A DNA stretch of 64,000 bases from Paramecium octaurelia (lineage: Eukaryota > Ciliophora > Oligohymenophorea > Peniculida > Parameciidae), in NCBI GenBank assembly GCA_905182995.1, contig CAJJDP010000145.1, positions 124,118-188,117 on the forward strand, read 5' to 3'. Both the position numbers and the translations under genes were made by a program. The notes below the pieces were generated by a model. That model worked only from the letters and a program-made list of their open reading frames with translations. It did not search any database and was not told where the DNA came from. This document shows, one piece after another, positions 13,423 through 24,750 of this stretch; position 1 is the stretch's first letter, and each line of letters starts with the position of its first letter.

Positions 13423-15676
13423 ATGTCAGAATAAAAAGATAGTTCATTATAGGGATAGCTTTTTGATAATTTAAGATCTTTGATTACACTCATCGATCAG
13501 TTGAGAGACTTAGGAGTTTAGGAGTACATCAAGTTACCCAGAATAGCTGTGTTGGGAAGTTAGAGTGCAGGAAAAAGTAGTCTTTTGGAAAACATTGTCG
13601 GATTGGATTTCTTGCCAAGAGGAGAGGGTATAGTGACAAGAAGACCTTTGGAAATGAGATTGATTCATAAACCTGATGCATTAAAACCATGGGCTGTGTT
13701 CGAAGTATGCAAAGATCAGAAATTCTTTGATTTTGAGAAGGTTAGAGAATACATTGTAGAATTGACAGATAAAGCAACAGGAAATTCAAAAGGTATTTTG
13801 GAATGATAATCATAAACTAGATGTTGTCCCTGATCCTATAGTAATGACTGTCTATTCAAGTGATTGTCCAGACTTGACAGTGATCGATTTACCAGGAATT
13901 ACAAGAATAGCAATAAAAGGATAGAGAGAAGACATTGAAAAAGTCACATTGGAGATGGCCACTCATTATTGTTAAGATGAAAGGACAATTATTTTGGCTG
14001 TGTGTCCAGCCAATCAGGATTTATCAACAAGTGATGGACTTCAATTAGCAATCAAATTAGATCCAACAGGATCAAGAACTTTGGGTGTTATTACAAAAGT
14101 AGTTATTCATAGTAAATCTAGATTGATATCATGGATTAAGGAACAGATTGCAGAAAGGAATTGTTGGGATAAGTAATTCCATTGAAATTGGGTTTTGTTG
14201 GTGTTAAAAATAGAAATTAAAAAGACATCAACGAAAAGGTAAGAGTTGGTGTTGCATTGTAAAGAGAGACTGATTTCTTTGCAAAACATCCATTATATTC
14301 TTAAATGCCTCCCGATATCATGGGAACAAAGGCTTTGATTCAGAAATTAACTAATATTCTATTCAAACAGTATTTATCTTCAATATCATAAAAGTATTCG
14401 AGCATCCTTGCCTCAAATCATTAGAGAAATCGATTAAAAAGTATAAGATTGTGAAGTTAAACTCGCTCAACTTGGTCCAGGATTGCCAAGAGATAACAAG
14501 GAAAAGATGCAAGTTATATGGAATATGTTGACTGAATACACAGAAAATCTAAATAACAAATTAAGAGGAAAATTCGACGTCAAACAAGCATTATAAAAGG
14601 ATACTCAAATCTCTGGAGGTGCTTAAGTTAAACTATACTTGAATGATCTATATAATGAGTATTCTATTGGTATTAGGATTTAGATAATCTGGCAAAAATT
14701 ATAGAGTCAGTCGAGAGTACACAGATAGAGAAATTAGAGAAGCCATTAGACTACATTAAGGGGATTCCATTCCAGGATTTCCATCTTTCGATAGCTTTTT
14801 ATATTTAATTATGCCACAACTTGAGAAATTAAGAGATCCTGCAATAGATACTCTGAATGAAGTGTTTACCTATGTTGACTCATTGTCTAATAGCATTTTG
14901 AAAAAAGTGTTTTATAGATTCCCAACCATTTTAGATGCTATTTCTGATATTAGTTCTTAGGTTCTGACAGAATAAAAGAACAAAACTAAAGTGGTGGTTG
15001 AAAATCTGATTGATGCTGAATTAGGATACATTTTCACAAATGATCAAGATTACTTAACCATGAATGCTAGCATCATTCCAGTAAGTTCTCTATTTTCTAT
15101 ATCATTTTAGTAAGAGGATAAGGAGGACTAAAAAACCGCTGCTGCTGCTCCAACAGGTGACAATGCTGCAGGCACTGCCAATACCACTACCACTACCACA
15201 ACTTCAAATAAACCTGCTGCCTAATCATCCAATAAAGATACAGACCCTGAGAAGGTTTTGGCTTAAGAATTGAGCAGAAGATTAGATGCATACTATAGAA
15301 TAGTCATCAGAAACCTAAGAGATTCTATCCCCAAGGCAATAGGGTATTTCTTAGTTAGAGCTGCTTAAGAACAAATGCAATTCTAATTATATAATGAAAT
15401 CATGAAAAGTTAATCAGTTATGGGATTAATGTCTGAAGTAAAAGAATTTATTTAGATTTAGCCTGAATACATTACAATCGAAAGAGATACTATCAAGAAG
15501 ACATTGTTAGTATTGAGAAATGCATAGAAACTCTTAAAATAGGATCCATAGTATTTTTCATATTATAACAAAATAGATAAACATTCCAACGACAAACTAG
15601 TGAAGCAGTTATGGATAAGGTAAAGAAGACTGCAGCAGAAACTATTAATAAAACAAAAAGATTTCTTGGAATGTGA
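13423..15676 (+). CDS. dynamin-related GTPase
   Basis: About 698 residues from seven exons; introns include 13793-13820 and 14099-14121, four more of 25-30 nt follow, and the total is a multiple of three. The GTPase motifs are P-loop [12 protein letters not shown], switch I threonines in GIVTRRP, DLPGIT, and G4 in the spliced TKIDIMDQGTD. A middle domain follows ([36 protein letters not shown]). A low-complexity Ala/Thr-rich stretch at about 15140-15210 sits where dynamins have variable insert B, then a GTPase effector domain ([20 protein letters not shown]). No PH domain or Pro-rich tail is present, so it resembles Dnm1/Drp1 or the ciliate Drp families acting in organelle fission or endocytosis. 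Confidence 0.93.
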
Positions 15677-15746
15677 TTTTTATATAATAAATCACCAAGT
15701 ATATTATATTATAAACAAATATCTTTAGTTTGAATATATGATAACA

Positions 15747-18115
15747 TCAAGAATACTAAGCTGAAGGTAGTTATTCTATTTATCTACTAAACTCTTATTT
15801 AATGTTTTATAGTTTTTTTTTTGAATTTTTTAATGAAATTTCTGAGATTTTCTATTTATATTCATCTCTAGTGATCATATTTTTTGTATGTTCTTCCTTC
15901 CATTCTCTTTGAATGTTGTGCATTTTGGTTCTATTTTCAGCCTCTTCTAAGTGCAATTAATCATTCATTTGATAAGCTGTCTTCAATTCATGATCATATG
16001 CCTGATTGAAATCAACCTTAGCCTTCACTAATCTCTTAGCTTACTCAGCCAAGATCTTTCTTTCTCTTAAATTTACTGATTCCACTCCCTCCTATACAAT
16101 CAATTTCTCATTCTGTCTATTCTTGATTTCTCTCTCCAAACCTAACCAATTATTCTTCTATTATACCATCCTATTGAGATTTCCAAGCCTTCATTTCCAC
16201 CATAGCTTTATTTGCATTCATATATTGTTGTCTAAGTTTAGTTTCTCTAACTTCGGCTGCTATTCTTTGTTCCTCAGCACTCTTGACTTACTTTTTGTTG
16301 CTAATCTTATTTTAAACTTAAAGCAATTGTTCCTCCCTAATCTTTTTTCTGAGCTCTTCTTCCTTTTGCTTTTTCATCCTCTTGGCTTCTCTTTCCATGT
16401 CTTTCTGCTATGATTCAGCTTATCGATGTGCTTTAATTTCCTGTACCTTCCTTTACATTGATGATAAGTACTCATCCTTCTATGTAACAATCTCCTTTCT
16501 TTTGTCTTCTTCTTCAGCCTTTCTCTCCGCCTTCACTATTTCTAACCTATCTCTTAATTCAGCTAATGACATTTCTTCCAATAGACCATAACCCATAGTT
16601 TCAGTAGGATCATATCCCTTTGTTCTTTTGATTGGTTATCTTTCTAATTCCCTAATTTATTTAATTAATTCTTCTCTCTTAATTCTAATTTATTCATCTT
16701 CCTGTCTTTTCAATTCTAACATCCTAGCCATTTCTAATTTCTAATCCTCAGCCATTTGCTTATTTTTCTCTTGCACTTTTTCTACTTACAAATACACCTT
16801 CTTCTCAGCTTCCATAATTTGCTCAATTAATTACTTTTTATACTCCACTTATTCTTACTACAGTTCTTGTCTTTCCTTTAATCGTTCAACAGCCTCAACC
16901 TTCATTTTTTCAGCCAATATTCTATTCTCTTTAAATTTCTCCTCCTACGCTCTCATAGCCGCTTCTCTTGCTAATTCCATTTCTATCTTCTTTTATTATT
17001 AGTGTTCCATTCTAGCTATTTACTCTTCTTCCTCTTGCTACCTCTTCCATTCTTCAAATTCTCCTGAATCTCTGAGATTGACTTCTAAATTTTTGACTCT
17101 CTCCCTTTCAATCTCTTGTTTCTTCTTTAGCAACATTTCTTCTCTTAAGATGGCCGCTGCATTCAATTTGATTTCAGCTGTCTCCAAGTCAACAGGGGCA
17201 GGCTTAGCGATTTTCATGTTGAACTATAATTATTGATTGAGAGTGTCTTCAACTTCCTTTTTGACAGTTTCATAGTTGTTTGGTCGAAGATCTGTTTTGA
17301 ATTCAAATTACTTTGCATCCTTATAGGTTTCTTGAACCTTTTTTTTAGATTGCTCAAATCTAAGCTTATTGTCTTCTTCAATCTATTGCAAAGTTTTTTT
17401 ATTGAGATTACTTGGAACAGGTTTGCTTTTGTATAACTCTGGTTTAGGAGGAGGAGGTGGTTCAGGCTTTTTCTTGGTTTCACTCAATTTGAAAGGCATA
17501 GTTTTCGTCGGTTATTTTTTTGCAGCTGATTCAGGTCTCTCATCCTCTTGAACCAGTTCGCTTTGTTTTCCAGTTGCTCTTGAGCTCAGAGAACTTAATA
17601 GATCTTTCATCATGGGGAAGTGTTATTCTAGTCCTCCAATGACAGTTTCCTGTATGTATTGAGGATCATAGATTTCATTCCAAAGGGGTTTGATATGCGT
17701 GGTAATTTTATCGATGTCAAATAGAAATTGCAATAGGACATTCATCTTGACTGGGTCTTGTTCGTTGACCATTTTCTTAAATTCATTGTAGGGTAGTTCA
17801 TCCAATCGGAACAAAATGAGATAGGAGAAGATGTGATAGAGTGTTGCATCATTTCTGTTGGTTGTGCTGGACAGCAGAGTGAACATGGTTTTGGTGAGGA
17901 TTTTAAGGAACTCCTCGTAACGTTGAACTCCGGAGAAGACCTATTTAGAATGAGATTCAATTTTATACTTGCTTCAAAAACATGATTTCTGTATCGAAGA
18001 GTTTCTTGCAATTCTCCTGGATATATTGTTCACAGTGAGAGTCTGGAGTCAGGATAATGGGATTGTAAGATTTAATTAGGTCGGTGACATGAGTTACTAA
18101 TTGCTAATATCGCAT
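15747..18115 (-). CDS. CFAP99: CFAP99-like cilia and flagella associated protein
   Basis: About 771 residues with two introns (17941-17968 and 16142-16166). The helical N-terminus fits the CFAP99 pattern: an early NP, a CEQYIQENCKKLFDTEIMF segment, then RYEEFLKIL and a run of hydrophobic helices (YHIFSYLILFRLDELPY). It is followed by a Pro-rich linker and about 500 residues of highly charged coiled coil. The C-terminal region contains KVDFNQAYDHELKTAYQMND and IQREWKEEHTKNM, also typical of this family. CFAP99 is an axonemal protein, expected in a ciliate. The gene is tail-to-tail with dynamin, 70 bp apart. Identification is by recalled pattern, not by alignment. Confidence 0.75.
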
Positions 18116-18244
18116 AATTAATTTATATATATATTTAATATTCTCAAGTGTATTAAACCAAATTTTGGCATCTGAATTAGTAGAATATTTAAAATATATA
18201 TATAATTCGAAGTCAAGAAATCGAACACAACAATATTTAAATTA

Positions 18245-18771
18245 ATGAGTAAGGAAGTAAGCCCAACAGAGATCAAAGGAAGGGCAAGCCGAAAGCATTT
18301 CCCTTAATTGGATTTAAGTGAACTTAAGCCAAAAATCAGTTTCCTTGATAGTTTATGTAAGTATTCCCTCACTATTATATCGTAGTGTACAAGAAGTACC
18401 AACTCAATAAGAATGTGCAGTAATATACAGTGGGGAAAGCCTATTTGGAATCCCAAAAGGAGAGAGTGATTTTTAGAGTGTTTAAGGATTCCGATTTGAA
18501 CATATCCTCTATCTTCCAATAGAAACTTAACAAAACAACAGTGGATGACGATGCGATGACTACTTACTCACAGATTTCTCACGCGAATAAATAAAACAAG
18601 AGGGCTATAATAAGGAGGATATATGAGAAGGAGAGGTGTTCGAAAAGCTAAAAAGAATGCATTGAGGAAATGGAGCAGTCTCTTTTCGGATCGGAGGAAG
18701 AATCTCAAACCGATTGCACTTAACAATCCAATCAAGAGGGGAAATCTGGTCAGTTTATTTAATCTTCTTGA
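18245..18771 (+). CDS. hypothetical charged protein, 165 aa
   Basis: Two exons are joined by one 29-nt intron near 18358-18386. The protein begins MSKEVSPTEIKGRASRKHF, is basic in its middle (KRAIIRRIYEKERCSK) and acidic and Gln/Ser-rich at its end. No membrane segment or named domain is visible. Its start is 129 bp from the divergent CFAP99 start, so the two may share a promoter region. Stop TGA is at 18769-18771. Confidence 0.6.
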
Positions 18772-18838
18772 TTGATGTTGGTATATATTTATTATTATAA
18801 CTAAAATAACAAATATATATATATCTTAAGTGACGCTG

Positions 18839-19950
18839 ATGAAGTTGAGTAAAATGAATGAGGATGAGGCAGCTCTCATATTCGAGGAAAGGTAACCACT
18901 TCATATTCTATCAAGAGAAAGAAAAAGCTCATTGGAAATTTAATAGAGTAATATACAAAAGTCCAAAAGAAACAGCCACAATCAAAAAATAATATCATAT
19001 CGAAGCATGAGCAATCAAAATTAATTGAAAAACTCAAACCTTCATGTGAAAGTCCATTGGAGACTTCTAAAGAAATTCAATTAAAAAAAATAGTTAAGAC
19101 TTCACTGTTGAAGGATATCGGGAATATTGACATGGAAATACAGAAAATGACCGATGAATATCACACCAATAGAAATAAACCTTAGTATCTGGAAAAATAA
19201 TATTCCCATTCTAAAATTCTGACCAAAACAATAAATTAAACGGAATTATCCAAGTCAGAATAGAAGACCTCAATATAGAACAGAAATCAGAGCTATTATA
19301 CTAATAGATAAAAATGTAATAAAATCAATTCTGTAGCAGAAAACTCTTATACCAAACTTGCAGAATCAATTCGCAATTATTCTAATCAAAGAAAGGGAGA
19401 AGAACCTAAAACTAACGATTAAACCAAACCTTATGATTTTCTATAAATCAAAACGCAATCTGAAAAATTAATCATCAAACCAAAAACCAAATCAGTTAAT
19501 ATCGAAGCCAATGTTATCAAATAGTAAAAAGTCATTTCTAGTGAGCGTAAAATCCCAAAACCACCATTAAAATAGTTGTCTTAAAAGAGAAGCTCAGAAA
19601 GTGAGAAAACCTCGCCAGTCAAAACTATTTTAAAATAAACCTCCAATCATACCTATGATTTAAGTTCAACCAAAGCCAACACCACACAACAAGTAAGATT
19701 TACCATCTGAATTCTAGTTTTATTAAAACAAGGAGAATCCCATCATCAGAAGCCAAAATAACAGTAGGATTGGGGATTACAAAATAGTTGAAGCTGTCAA
19801 CATCTATAAAACACTCAAATAATTAGTGGATTCCAAAGAGTAAATTCATCAAAAGTATTCAACAACTTTACTTCAGCAAAAAACTTCAACTTTATTGGTA
19901 ATCTATTTTTGTGATATTCATAGTCTCATAAGAGTGTAAAACAATAATGA
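18839..19950 (+). CDS. hypothetical Lys/Ser/Asn-rich protein, ~344 aa
   Basis: Coding sequence is clear from about 18930 to 19690: polar, basic, low-complexity composition with patches such as SSERKIPKPPLKQLSQK. Two downstream introns (about 25 nt after TTQQ near 19690, and about 26 nt ending near 19922) lead to TGA 19948-19950. The 5' junction is the weak point: joining the first exon (MKLSKMNEDEAALIFEE) requires a 26-nt intron ending GAG rather than TAG. There is no recognisable domain; the composition resembles disordered cytoskeletal proteins. Confidence 0.5.
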
Positions 19951-20074
19951 TGAATTACTTATATTATAAATATATAATAATTATTATTAACTTTAATTCC
20001 TTCGAAATTTTAGTGATTATTTTTATATAATAATTTATATAATAATTTATTTATAATATATTGCTCTAATAACA

Positions 20075-20891
20075 ATGAGCTTTGAACGTTATCATCCCTC
20101 TAAACTCAACATGGAATCTAGCAACAACAATCATCATCACAATGGCAATAGCCATGTACATGTAAAGTATGCTCCCATCAAAATCATTCACAACGATATT
20201 GTGAATAATGAAGAAAGACGCAAATACCCTTAGTTAAATCTACGCTTCCAACTTTCTGATGAATCCATCGTAATTATCTGTCTTGAAGTAGACTCGCCAA
20301 GATCCAACTGTCACCATCCCTCTCAGCTTTCTACAGCAATTAATTTAATAGGCTTATTCCAATAAACAGTTGAGGGCAATTAATAATCCTTCCTTCCGAG
20401 TAGAAGAGAATAGAAATGATGCTGTCGAGGAACTAATCAAGTAGATCCAAATTTAATAAAAAGGATTTTACCCAATTGATGGTATATAATATAGTTATAT
20501 TTTTATAATAGAAGAAAAAAAAATATAAAATGCTCTGATCTAAAATTAAATGAATTTTATTTTTTCAAATGAAGAAGCCATCTAAATCATTGACACTTAT
20601 TTTGCAGACAACACTAATCTAAAGCCCCTCTTCAATACATGGCTATCCTAACTAGAATTAAAGGCCATCTAAGAAATGTTAATCCTCTGTCATTCTGATC
20701 CTAAAGGATAATAATACTCAGATCTATTTAAAGCCTTATTCTAAAAGTTGTCAATTGAATTTTATCAAAAACATGCTTATGCTTATGTCTTAAGAAGTGA
20801 TCAACAAGAAAAATATAAATACTTATCTTAAATTGGAGAAATCTTAAATAAAATAACAAAACCATAAGAATATTATTATTTTAAGCAGTGA
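20075..20891 (+). CDS. hypothetical His/Asn-rich protein, 254 aa
   Basis: A start at ATG 20075, an intron of 22 nt from 20270 and an optional in-frame 30-nt intron near 20482 give about 254 residues. A run of Asn and His (SNNNHHHNGN) lies near residue 16. The C-terminal half is helical (EEAIQIIDTYFADN, LKAIQEMLILCHSDPKGQ). It is unrecognised. The 30-nt intron is a multiple of three, so retention would not break the frame. Confidence 0.6.
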
Positions 20892-20906
20892 TGAGAATTC
20901 GAATAT

Positions 20907-21110
20907 ATGTTTATTGAGTTTAATTTTTTTTCTGTATATTAGTAACTTAAATATTCAATTCAAAATATAATCTACTATTGTTATAGATTTGAATGTGATT
21001 CTTGTAGGGTCAAATCAATTGATAAAAATAAGCAAGTCTTCTCTATCAAAATTTTTGTTAAAGATATTAATAATTTATTAGATATTGTGGCTATGGTATT
21101 ATTGGAATGA
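20907..21110 (+). CDS. small hypothetical ORF, 67 aa
   Basis: A 68-codon frame starts with MFIEFNFFSVYQQLKYS and contains FECDSCRVKSIDKNK, ending at TGA 21108-21110. It lies only 15 bp after the preceding stop. The composition (Cys pair, balanced charged residues) is protein-like, but the length is within reach of chance in AT-rich DNA when only TGA is a stop. Confidence 0.3.
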
Positions 21111-21245
21111 TAAATTAAATAATTATTACTTCTCTTTAACAGCCCACCTTTATTTTATAACTCTTACAGTTTAATCTTTGTAATTCTTATTAGACTTATG
21201 CAACTCAATTTATTAATTTGAAAATCTTGTTTTATTTTATTAAGT

Positions 21246-21569
21246 ATGAAAGACTTAGAGAAGCAGGGATAATATAAAATAAATATTCCAATTTTTAAAG
21301 GTACTTCCGATTATGCCCAAAAATTGTATTCTAGACAATCATAGTGACCAAATAGTCTACAGGGATTGAATACCAAGTAAATTACTCATACAAGTTCAAC
21401 AATTGAAGCCCGATTGTATTCAAGAATTGAAGGAGGTAAGAAAGTTTAATAAATTAATAATAAATAGTATCTAACACCTTCTTATTAAGACTTCTATATC
21501 AGATTTGATATTTTAGGTGTTGACAATGATTTAATTCAAGAATTTAATTTATGGCCACTAATCTATTGA
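21246..21569 (+). CDS. hypothetical protein, boundaries uncertain
   Basis: The frame starts MKDLEKQGQYKINIPIFKG. A 30-nt intron containing a TGA near 21328-21357 restores LQGLNTKQITHTSS, and the frame then runs to TGA 21567-21569. A second coding-like frame follows (SIELSILYKIVFENGS and onward to about 21771). A 22-nt intron near 21516-21537 would join the two, giving a longer protein. I cannot decide between the two ends. No family recognised. Confidence 0.4.
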
Positions 21570-21832
21570 ACTAAGTATTTTATATAAAATTGTCTTTGAA
21601 AATGGGAGTATTGAGAAGGCTAAAGAAATTTTAAACATTTAGCCTTCAGCTTCATTTTTGGACCTGATAATAATAATAATATCTTATTTGATGAGAATTA
21701 TAAAATAATTGATTAATTAAAAATAAAATACTTACATGATACAATATATATAATTCTCTTATGAATAATGATTTAATGTAATATTTAAGTATTTATCTTT
21801 AAATAAATTCATCAATTTTCAATATTAAAATT

Positions 21833-22482
21833 ATGGATTCATTAAATGATGGTAGTTAGCCAAAGAAAAAGTACGACGTTATCACTCCTTCAGTGCGAAT
21901 GGCTTTTATAAAAAGAGTCTAATCAAAACAGTCAACAATAAAGTAGGCAGCTTAAGAATTTGGAATTAAGTTTAGTACCTCTAAAGCTATTTTGCAAACT
22001 TACAGAAGGGAAGGAAGAGTGGGCAAGAAGAAGACTCGTTAGAGAAGGAGTACTTGTAGATTGGAATCCCAACTTGAGAAACCTTAGGAAATCAAAAAAA
22101 CAAAAGAATCGTTGGCTCCAGTTTAATCTGCCCAAACTTCACCGGTCGACCTATAATCTCAATCCTTATAATTATAGCTAAACTAATAAATTCAAATGAT
22201 GCAACTCAGCATGTCCATGAATCCATACAGGCTTCTTCAACAGTAAGAGTATTAATTTGATTCTTTAGAACCCAATATTTAAACTAATATATGATGTAAA
22301 TGTAAACCCAGTAAGCAATAAATATGCAAGGATGGCAGATGCCCTTTTAACAATTTCAGCCTATTCCTTAATAATTTGGAAAAATCGAGGATCAAAGACA
22401 ATATATAACTCCATTATAATCCAGCAAATGTCTTGATCAAAAATATGATGAAGGAAGACCAACATTAAAGAATTTCATTTGA
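21833..22482 (+). CDS. helix-turn-helix protein with Gln-rich tail
   Basis: About 207 residues, with one 26-nt intron ending near 22268. Residues ~15-65 (SVRMAFIKRVQSKQSTIKQA, then AQEFGIKFSTSKAILQTYRR) have the spacing of a helix-turn-helix of the kind found in transposase-derived and Psq/homeo-like DNA-binding domains, followed by a basic patch GRVGKKKTRQRR. The rest is Gln/Met-rich and ends with CLDQKYDEGRPTLKNFI. A role as a transcription regulator is inferred from the domain only. A domesticated transposase N-terminus is possible, but no catalytic region is present. Confidence 0.6.
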
Positions 22483-22760
22483 GAATGACAGTATTTGTAT
22501 TAAAAACCAATAGATTTTCAGAACTTAAAAAATCTTATAAATATCTGTATATATTTGAAATAATTTAATAATATGTCTTACAAATATTTGACTTTTTTGA
22601 ACTGAACTTCATGAAGGAGTAGTAATGGTAGTCCTCAAAAAATTAGATTTAGTTTTGGATATAATAACATAAGAGTTGAGTGAAAATAATATCTTGGTGA
22701 TTAGAAGTATAAATTAAATTATTAATTATAATTATTTATAATAAAATTGTTACCATATCT

Positions 22761-23045
22761 ATGGAACATAAAGAGATTAAATCAGATAAACCAGTGGTAA
22801 TATATGGAGGTGATTATTGTCCGTATTGTCATAAAGTAAAGAACTTTTTGGAGACCAAAAACATACCATATGAATACAGGGACATCACAAAAGAGAAGGA
22901 ACACGAAAGATAAGTGAACGAATTCGTAGTTAAATTGAAATGGAGCACAATTCCAATGGTATTCATCAAATAAAGGTTTGTTGGCGGATACACAGATGTA
23001 GTGAATTTGGATTAGAAGGGAGAATTGGAGAATTTAATAAAATGA
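22761..23045 (+). CDS. dithiol glutaredoxin
   Basis: A single exon of 94 residues. It shows the CPYC active site preceded by VIYGGDY, the cis-proline motif STIPMVF, and GGYTDV at the glutathione-binding end. The length matches single-domain class I glutaredoxins, which reduce disulfides and glutathionylated proteins using glutathione. No signal peptide precedes the domain, so a cytosolic location is likely. Confidence 0.93.
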
Positions 23046-23170
23046 GAATTTGGAGAATGATTATTAAAAATCATAAATTATAATTATTCTATAGTTATTC
23101 TCACATGAATTTAGCAATTGAAACTATATAAAAGTTGGTGAAAATAATAAATATATTATTAATGAATTTG

Positions 23171-24629
23171 TCACTTTTTTTAGACTGGCAAATTAACTTC
23201 TTTCCATATTTTACATGTATTATCTTTAGACCCAGTAATGATGATGTCTCCTTCATAATTAAATGAGCAACTAAATATTTCATCTGTGTGTCCCTCAAGT
23301 ATTTATAAACATTCACCAGTTTCTGAACTAAACAAATTATAAATTAATAATCATACAATATTCTTGCAGTGTTGTCTGCACTGGCAGTAATGATCTTGTT
23401 ACCAGAGGGATTAAATTGAACCTTGGATATTTCTCCCTTGTGACCAAGTAATTATGCTATGCATTCTCCAGTATGCACATTGTATACTCTTCCAGTGGCA
23501 TCTGCTGAAACTGTCACTAATCTAGTGCCTAGAATAAAGATATAGATGAACCTGTGGAGTTGAAGCAGATGTCTTAAACTTCGTCTTTGTGTCCTCTCAA
23601 AGTTTCAATGCATTTACCTGTTTTGATATCCCAGATTTTACAAGTCCTAAATTAAATATATATCTACTTACTTATCAATAGATCCAGTAGCACAATAATC
23701 ACCTGTAAACTCAAATTAAGTACTTGAAATTTCTCCTGTGTGTTCATCCAACATATGAATGCACTCTCCTGATCTGACATCCCAAATCATTGCAGTTTTA
23801 TCAAATGAACCTGTCAATAATTTATCTCCATCTGAATTGAAATGCAAACTAACAATTTCTCCATCATGTCCATCTAGTCTAGCTATTTACTTTCCACTCT
23901 CTACATCCCACAATCTAGCAGTTTTATCCATTGATCCTGTAGCCACAATTAAAGAATGAGGATCAAAAGATGTGCACACTATTTCGTAATTGTGTCCTAC
24001 TAGAGTCTATAGACATTTGCCAGAATTAGCATCCCATATTTTTGCAGTCTTATCAAATGATCCTGTTACCACCCGATCACTATTTTTATATTTCAGCTTA
24101 AGTACCCAAATGGATTGTTAAATGCAATACAATAAACAACATTTTTATGACCTTCCAGAGATACTATTTCCTCTCCTGTAAAAGTATCCCACACTTTACA
24201 TGTTCTGTCATAGCTACCTGTAATAAACCTAATTTTATATCAACTCAAAGTAAGTACTTGTCTCCATTTTTATTAAATGCACAATTTGTCAGAGGCAACA
24301 TATGAGCCTTAAGAGTTTTGAATAATTCAAATTATTGCTCTTTTTTTGATTCAATTTTTTCTATTAATTCTAATAAAGCTTAGATTTTGTGTTACTTCTA
24401 ATTAAGGCTGCCAATTAGGGTTTGCGACTTTCTGAAATGATTGGCTCTTCCATTACTATTTCTTCAACTAATTGATCTACATCTGTACTATTATTTTAGA
24501 CTTCAAACTATACTCATTGCTCAAATTTAGCAAGTCAATAGATTTCGTTTCTTATTCTCCATTACTGCGAATGTACTCTAAAATTATGCCAGGAGGATAA
24601 TATCTCAGAAGAAACCTTTTAAGCTTCAT
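23171..24629 (-). CDS. DAW1: DAW1/ODA16 WD-repeat dynein assembly factor
   Basis: The N-terminus [15 protein letters not shown] is diagnostic of DAW1 (WDR69, Chlamydomonas ODA16). It is followed by a helical region and about eight WD40 repeats, with signatures such as [24 protein letters not shown] and [15 protein letters not shown]16 links outer dynein arms to the IFT train for transport into cilia. The protein ends KEVNLPVQKK at TGA 23171-23173. At least six short introns interrupt it, for example one just after FNNPFG and one within the last repeat (ARI|...|SETGECL); the exact set was not fully resolved. Confidence 0.95.
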
Positions 24630-24750
24630 TTTTAAATATTTAATATTTATGTATTGAATCATATGTAAAATAGTATATGGGGGGAATTCTCATTGGAGGG
24701 AAGAACGATCCGATTGATATATCAAATATATCAACACATATAACAATTAA

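Noticed and set aside
16006..17551. Several plus-strand ORFs rich in Phe, Leu and Ser
   Set aside because: They are antisense to the CFAP99 coiled coil; such hydrophobic shadows are expected opposite Lys/Glu-rich coding sequence.
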